Assembly (NCBI GenBank): GCA_032622095.1
Contig: CP136069.1
Coordinates: 161,499,043 to 161,563,042, forward strand
Source of the DNA: Siphonodentalium dalli
Taxonomy: Eukaryota; Mollusca; Scaphopoda; Gadilida; Siphonodentaliidae
DNA: 64,000 nucleotides
Direction of reading: 5' to 3'
The translations under genes and the position numbers were made by a program. Positions 58,001 through 64,000 of this stretch are shown piece by piece; the first letter of the stretch is position 1, and each line of letters starts with the position of its first letter. Below the pieces are notes generated by a model. The model made no database searches. It was not told the origin of the DNA and saw only the letters and a list, made by a program, of their open reading frames with translations.

Positions 58001-60964
58001 TACACACGGGGTGACTATATGGCCATAGGTCAGGTGAAGGAGTATACCAGGTAACATGGGTGAGGGTATGTGTATGAAGCGAGTGGCTATATGGCCATTG
58101 GTGATGTGCATATGTATACCGGAGTGACTTTATGGTCATTGTTGTGGTGTTGATGTTTATATTGATTGTATATTTTACCATGCGTTTGGAGAATAGGTAT
58201 ACATGGGATGACCTTATGGTCAATGGTGAGATGAATGGATATACAATGAGTGACTATATGGTTATGTGTCATGTTTAGGAGTATACCCGGTGTGCCTGCA
58301 TTGTGACGCGTGGCTGTATGGTCATCCGTGGTCATGGGTCAGGTGTACATGTATACAATGGGTCACTATATTGTTATGTCTGTGGTGTTTATGTATATAT
58401 GTAATGACTGTGATAATGGGTGGCTATCGCTTTCCACGATATGACATGACCTCTCTATTGATTAACATATCCTTGAGTTCTTGTGGAAAGCGATAACCGC
58501 ACAAGGTACACATGTACAACCCACCCATTACCCCAGTCACTCCATATGTACATACACACCACACAAATGACAACACAGTCACCCACTTTATACACGTACA
58601 TGTACTAGTACACCTGATCGTACAGCCCTATACTTGGTTATACCCGTACATACCACAAATGACGATACAGCCACGAGTCACCATGCATGAACACCAGGTA
58701 TACACATACACCCGACACATGACCATATAGTCACTCTATGTATACATATTCACTACATTCACGATCATACAGTCACTCATTGTATACATATTCACCTCAC
58801 CATGGACCATACAGCCACTACATGTATACCTATTCGCCGTACACATGACCATAGAGTCAATCCAGGTACACATATCCCTTCCAGATATACCAATATCCGC
58901 ACATACGACCACTCATAGGTTCCATACTTGCCATACTTATACACGCCATCCATGATAATAAATCTACTCCCCATACACCACCAATGATAACACATCCACA
59001 ACATATATAAATATACGTCCCACCGTTACAAACACGGCACTCCCTTTATACCCACACATCATTCATGACCATACAATAACTCCGTGTATACCTATTATCA
59101 TCATCTATGATCATTGAGTAACTTCCTGGCTGCCATCTTAACTTCCACCCTGTATCCAGTTGATAAATTTTTATCATAATGGGCCAGAATACCCACATAT
59201 CATGGCTCATCTCAGTTCCGTCTCAAAGTTCTGCCCATTCCCTTTCAATAATATGACCAGAAGAGAGGTTTTCCGCAAAATTCCATACCGCAACTTTAAA
59301 ATGAATTTGTCATGCCCCATACGGAACTGGGACAAACATAATAGAACGTAGTTGTCAGTTAATTACATTGTAACTAACACGTACAATAACCAAGTGAGTC
59401 ACAATTTGCCACATTTTTTCGGATAATGCAGAGAATAATGTTCGGGTTATGTTAACTTTTAACTTTTTACAAATTTGGTTGCCATTTTGGAAGCCATCTT
59501 GAGCAATTTAGTCTATAAACACCGTAATGTGATACATTTAAGATAGACCAAAACAATAAACACCTTTCAATCCAAAGATAGTTACATTTTACTTGAACAA
59601 ATGATCGAACCCTGAAAAGTTCATTTTTGCCGATATTTATGTCAAGTTTGTGAGAGAAAAATCCAATATTTCTGGTGATGTCAGTGGTGACAATAGTAAA
59701 AATGATCCATGGTACATCAGACATGTTAGTATGCAATGTATAGAAAACAGATTAGTCAATTGTGTACATCAACCACAACTTGTAAGCGATTGCAGGACAC
59801 CCTGGGGCAATATTTACCATTTTCCATATTTTGGCGGCCATTTTCGCAGCCATTTTGAGCCAAGGTAAGATTTATGGTTCCAGAGATTTGGAATATTCAT
59901 AGGTAATGATATACCTCACTTACATTACAATGTTCTGTTCATTTCTTGTTGAAATATGACTAGAATCCCAATTGTGATTTTTTTAAAAATTTTGTACTGC
60001 GTTCTGTAAAATCGAATTTTTGAGGGATCGGAAGGGGTTAGGACCCCAATCATTGCATATTTAATTGCTCCAATTATCAGTTAATATACAAAACACAAAA
60101 TAAAGTTGCATTACTCAACCAGTTCCAAACAGCATGAATTGATCTAGAAGATATTTGTGAAAAAATGTCATTTTCAACTTCCGGCGGCCATTTTGGTGAG
60201 TTTCAATTTTGGCCCAAAAAAGTGTCATTATGTCTTAGCTTCACGAAAATATATACATTTGTATACATTTTACTAGATTTCCCGTTATAATTTTTATAAA
60301 ACTGGCTCACTTATAGTTCTAGAAAATGGATCGGGGTGGGGGGGGGGGGAGAAGTCTCGTTCTTATCAGAAAACGACATGACTATATATTTCTTAAGTTG
60401 ATCGTATCGATTTAGGGATGTATTGGTTGTAATATTGCAACGTTCCAGGTGTGTACGCACATACACACACGTTGGACGAATGCAATCATGTAAATAAAAG
60501 TGATTTTTTTACGTTTTGAGGGGTGACCCGATGACCCCCTTCTTATCTTAAAACCCCAGGAAAAGTTGCTTCTTAAGTTGTGTTTTTATAATTAGTATAT
60601 ATCAAAGTACTTTGAGACCAAAAATTATGGATGTACGCGAAAGTATAAAAAAAAGTGAAAAATCACGTTTTGGGGTTCAGCATGGGACCCCCTTTCTTAT
60701 CTGAAAACCCCAGGAAAATCCATTTCTTAAGTTGTGTTTTCTTAATCAGTACACTTAGGAGTATCATCAAACCAAAATTCATCGATGTACGCGGAAGTGT
60801 AAATAGAAGTGATTTTTGGCACTTTTTGGGGTTCAGCGGCCCCTAAACCCCAGGAATGCGCAACTTAAGAAATCGGTTTTTCAGAATGTTCCATTATTAG
60901 TACCAACCTTAGGGGGTCAAACCTTTTGTACGCAAAAGTGTAAATAGAACATATGCGGGCTCCC
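55005..60964. mobile_element. giant foldback element, about 6 kb
   Basis: The arms at about 55005-56800 and 59110-60964 are inverted copies, roughly 90% alike by eye. GGGAGCCCGCATATGTTC at the left end is matched by GAACATATGCGGGCTCCC at the right. CATTCCTGGGGTTTAGGGGC is matched by GCCCCTAAACCCCAGGAATG. AAAATGGCCGCCGGAAGTTG is matched by CAACTTCCGGCGGCCATTTT. The spacer is a degenerate satellite. No transposase, integrase or other coding frame is visible, so it is non-autonomous. It resembles Foldback/Galileo-type elements in layout (long arms, tandem repeats inside), but the superfamily is unproven. The 60-100-codon frames inside are not genes. Confidence 0.8.
56800..59110. repeat. satellite core of the foldback, inverted at about 58460
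   Basis: Degenerate units of about 40 bp like GTATACATGGAGTGACTGTA then TGGTCATGGGTGAGGTGCAT run to about 58418. From about 58500 the units appear as the reverse complement (ATGACCATATAGTCACTC, TGTATACATATTCAC). The switch is marked by mirrored GGCTATCGCTTTCCAC (58422-58437) and GTGGAAAGCGATAACC (58483-58498). The left tract is about 1.6 kb and the right about 0.6 kb. Confidence 0.8.
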
Positions 60965-62219
60965 TAACTAAAATATGGGTTGATACAAAAATCGGACTTG
61001 GCACTGAAATGGTTAACAATATGAGGTGGCCCGCTTCACACATTTTCTGGAAATTTTACACCACACGGGTTGAAATCGTTCTCATTTTGTGATTTCCAAT
61101 CTAAATATTAGGTGGGATATTTGTTGTTTTCATTCCAACATTATAGTATATGGTTCTATATTTAGTCCAACTTATTACATTTTCCAACCTTATATGCGGG
61201 TGTTATATTGGACATGTACAACTGCCGTGAACCTGTGATCTAGATGTGTTTCCAGGGGGTGACAATTTCAAGGTGGACGCCCTTAACCGATACCATCTAG
61301 CAACGTCGCCGAGTTAAGAACAGTAATTGGTCGCACTTGTTTAATTCTGGTGATCAAAAGATCAAAACAAATCGATAAATACAAGAAACACCTATATACG
61401 AAGTCTATACACGTATGTCGGGAAAAACTACTCAAAATCATAGAATTTATCGCCTCAGAAAAATAAGAATCTATTGATTTTCGTCGGCTTGGAACATTAA
61501 AGAGCGTTTTGTGTTTGCCCTTTCCTGATATGGTAAAATAGTGAGCGCTTATGTGCAGAAAGTTGAGCTGATAAATTCCGATGGCCTTTAAATATATACG
61601 GCTGTCGGTATTTCTATTAAAATAGTCACATCCGCCATAAACAGAAGGAATATTGTATTATATAGACAAACCTTGTTCTGATACCAATCATAATTATCAC
61701 GTAAATTGCATGTTATTGCCATGCTAGTACTCTGTGTTATGTAAACAAACGCCATGTTGTGTAAACATACGCAATAAGCACAGAACTCAACACCGGGGAG
61801 ACCCCAGTAATTGAAATTTGGTTGGAAAGAGCCACCAAATTGTTTACAACATACCGGTATTGCGCTCGTTACAGGGGTACTGTGCACCATATCCTTTTAT
61901 ACTCAACAGAATATATGCAACAAATGAATGAATTTGAGTCATGGATTAGTGCAAAATATATCTGGTAACTGTTATTTCCAAGTTATAACATATAACGAAG
62001 ACCATCCGTGCCTTTAAGATTACACGTGGCTAGAGTATGTATCAATGTATTTATTGACCTAATTGATCATAGGTTCGTGATGATGGTGAGAAATTACCAA
62101 GTATAATTTAAAGCATGAATATTGCGAATAGCTTTAATCTTAAATCTGAAGATTACCAGTCGCCTTAACCGAGTTAATTCTTACTGTTGTGCTCAAGGCA
62201 AACATACCGCAAAGTCGCT
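60965..62219. other. no gene; repeat fragments
   Basis: About 61010-61290 resembles family E. About 61610-61830 resembles the left half of the palindrome at 18106-18465 and the element at 6.4 kb. About 61864-61960 is a family D left arm (GGGGTACTGTGCACCATATC). From about 62014 begins a unit (CACGTGGCTAGAGTATGTAT) that recurs at about 62467 and 63305. Confidence 0.5.
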
Positions 62220-62462
62220 TTAACCCTTCTATGACTGGAGCTTCCTGGAATTTTACGAAAACCCTGTGCCAATGCATTCTCTTATATATGCGAATCTCCC
62301 ATATGGAGCCTCGCATATATAAGAGAATACATTGGTCTAAAAATAGTTTGCTTGACACCACATGTAAGCCAGGGCATACATTCTCGTATATATGCGTATA
62401 AGAGAATGCACTAGCATATGTTTTAATGATGTACAAGCGCGGCTCCAGTCATGAAAGGGCTA
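62220..62462. mobile_element. type C double-hairpin MITE (copy C5)
   Basis: TTAA-CCCTTCTATGACTGGAGC on the left and GCTCCAGTCATGAAAGGG on the right. The first hairpin is intact (loop GAATCTCCCATATGGAGCC); the second is shortened to CTCGTATATATGCGTATAAGA-like sequence. The right flank lacks an exact TTAA. Confidence 0.7.
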
Positions 62463-62684
62463 TGGGCACATGTGGCTAGGGTTTGTATCAATGTATTTCG
62501 TGTATATATCGACCTAATTTGTGATAAGAGTGAGAAATGACCAAGTATAATTTGACGCATGGATATTGCGAGTATAACTTTAAAGAGGTAACGTACATTA
62601 AATCCAGTCATTTATGGGATCATCTCCTACTATACTCAGCAGAAAACATCCAATAAAAGAATTACTATGATTCAAGAATGTGAG
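62463..62684. repeat. second unit of the 62-kb repeat plus family D fragment
   Basis: About 62467-62580 repeats the CACATGTGGCTAGGGTTTGT unit. About 62587-62655 is a family D left-arm fragment (AAATCCAGTCATTTATGGGA). Confidence 0.5.
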
Positions 62685-63051
62685 TTAACCCTTTACCCAA
62701 CAGAACGGTCCTGTGCCAATGCATTCTCTTATATATGCGAGTCGACCATAGGTCGCCTCGCATATATAAGAGAATGCATTGGCTTAACACATATTAAAGA
62801 AAAAAATGGTAAAAAGTGTTAAAAAAAAGTTTTTTTTAGGCCAATGCATTCTCTTATATATGCGAGGCGACCTATGGTCGACTCGCATATATAAGAGAAT
62901 GCATTGGCACAGGGCATAACTGTAACTATCACAATGTGCTCAATGAGCCGGTTCCAATGATACCCATATTTCCATGGTTTTATTGAGACAGACCGAAGAT
63001 AATTTAGGCTGTTAGGGCGTTTCTGGGCGTTCTGTTTGGGTAAAGGGTTAA
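62685..63051. mobile_element. type B double-hairpin MITE (copy B4)
   Basis: TTAA-CCCTTTACCCAACAGAACGG on the left and CTGTTTGGGTAAAGGG-TTAA on the right. Full double-hairpin core, then the B tail (TATCACAATGTGCTCAATGA, GAGACAGACCGAAGATAA). Same orientation as B1 and B2. Confidence 0.85.
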
Positions 63052-63089
63052 ATAAACTCACGTACACAAAGAACAACATACAACAACAA

Positions 63090-63298
63090 CCTGTGATAAT
63101 TATAACGAAAATGAATGAATGGCTCGAGTCATAAACTCATTTTAATTATAACTACCATGTTGTTTACATCGTTCATAGAGCACATGGGTGTATTTCCACT
63201 CATCCATGGCTGAAATTCATTCATTTGTTGCATATTCTATTGAGTATAACATTAGATGGTCCCATAAATGGCCGGATTTAGCGTACCGCACCACTTTA
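63090..63298. mobile_element. family D element, right half
   Basis: From the palindrome centre (AATGGCTCGAGTCATAAACT) to TAGCGTACCGCACCACTTTAA it matches the right arm of the copy at 47231-47577. The left arm is missing, apart from a few tens of bases. Confidence 0.6.
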
Positions 63299-63511
63299 AG
63301 GGCACACGTGGCTAGAGTCTGTATATTTGTATATCATGTATTTATCGACCTAATTGATCATCGGTGCGTGATAAAACTGAGAAATTACAAAGTATAATTG
63401 TGCCCATGAATATTGCGAGTAGTTTTAATCTTAAATCTGGAAGATTACGAATCACCTTAACCGAGTTAAATCTTACTGTTGTGCTTAAGGCAAGCATACC
63501 GCACGGTCGCC
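63299..63511. repeat. third unit of the 62-kb repeat
   Basis: GGCACACGTGGCTAGAGTCT, TTATCGACCTAATTGATCAT and CTTAACCGAGTTAAATCTTA match the unit before copy C5. C5 and C6 therefore sit at the same place in two copies of a larger repeat. Confidence 0.55.
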
Positions 63512-63728
63512 TTTACCCTTCCATGACTGGAGCTTCCTGAAATTTTGCCAAAACCCTGTGTCAATGTATTCTCTTAGATATGCGAGTCTCCTATAGGGAA
63601 CCTCGCATATATATACACATTGGCCTAACAATATTTACACCCTTATGGGAGACTCGCATATATAAGAGAATACACAAGCATGTGATATTTAATGCTACAC
63701 CAACGCAGCTCTAGTCATGAAAAGGTTA
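63512..63728. mobile_element. type C double-hairpin MITE (copy C6), degraded
   Basis: TTTACCCTTCCATGACTGGA on the left and CTCTAGTCATGAAAAGG-TTAT on the right. Hairpin one is weakened (TCTTAGATATGCGAGTCTCC) and hairpin two retains only part of a stem (GGGAGACTCGCATATATAAG). Confidence 0.65.
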
Positions 63729-64000
63729 TATCTGAAGATTACGAGTCGCCTTAACCGAGTTCAATCTTACTGTTGTGCTCAAGGCAAACATACCACAAAG
63801 TCGCCTTAAATAAAAGCATGCATACACCTATAACGAGTAGGCAACCTTATTCAATGCATTGAGCCACATAAAGAAAATAACACACCATTGTTCTTGGCGT
63901 TGATCGGGAATCGAACTGTTTATTTCTCGAGGTTTTTATTAAATAAAAAAGCTCGGATCGATATCCAACATATTCCCTTCAAATCATTCCGAGATAAAAG
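63729..64000. other. no gene recognised
   Basis: Begins with another partial copy of the ATATCTGAAGATTACGAGTC phrase of the 62-kb repeat. The rest is unassigned. Confidence 0.4.

Noticed and set aside
55005..60964. Possible Polinton/Maverick because of long inverted arms
   Set aside because: No integrase, polymerase or capsid-like frame lies between the arms; the interior is satellite.
63905..63925. B-box-like motif on the minus strand (complement GTTCGATTCCCG)
   Set aside because: No A box or cloverleaf could be placed at a suitable distance.

Overview
The window looks like invertebrate nuclear DNA: AT-rich, intron-bearing, very poor in genes and packed with non-autonomous transposable elements. 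The style of the repeats (Helitrons, TTAA-flanked miniature elements, long foldbacks, a CR1/L2-like LINE tail) and an animal caffeoyl-CoA-type O-methyltransferase gene suggest a marine lophotrochozoan, most likely a mollusc. The phylum is an inference, not something read directly from the sequence.

Only one protein-coding gene can be assembled with confidence. It has five coding exons on the + strand (11669-11963, 12825-13034, 16601-16701, 18983-19138, 27655-27726). All splice sites are GT/AG, the phases are compatible, and the exons join into 277 codons plus a stop. The product is a class I, metal-dependent SAM O-methyltransferase. Its introns are full of repeats. Intron 4 (8.5 kb) also contains an unidentified 61-codon ORF (21496-21681) and a 2.6-kb Helitron candidate. 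Just upstream lies a nearly identical partial tandem duplication (9042-10329) that has lost exon 1.

Repeat landscape. (1) Three families with different terminal repeats, called A (GTGACCC ends), B (TTAA-CCCTTTACCC ends) and C (TTAA-CCCTTTCATGAC ends), carry the same internal 'double hairpin' core: two imperfect palindromes that are reverse complements of each other. There are 14 copies, whole or partial. (2) Other foldback or palindromic elements lie at 3.3-4.4, 6.4-7.3, 17.8-18.1, 18.1-18.5, 25.3-25.4, 29.1-29.5, 31.4-31.7, 47.2-47.6 and 51.1 kb. (3) A foldback of about 6 kb (55005-60964) has 1.8-kb arms around a satellite that itself changes orientation near 58460. (4) Helitrons lie at 22353-24918 and 34285-34971. 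(5) A minisatellite of about 30 units of 46-47 bp (29808-31209) seems to have grown from the A-box region of a tRNA-like sequence whose B-box-like motif remains at its right edge. (6) A 33-bp minisatellite lies at about 37.5-38.1 kb.

From about 28 kb to the end there is no recognisable host gene. That part is repeats and old unassignable sequence, plus one LINE remnant (48045-48498). Two copies of one dispersed repeat, at 19.7-21.1 and 33.5-35.1 kb, act as empty sites for each other: one carries a B-type element and the other a Helitron.
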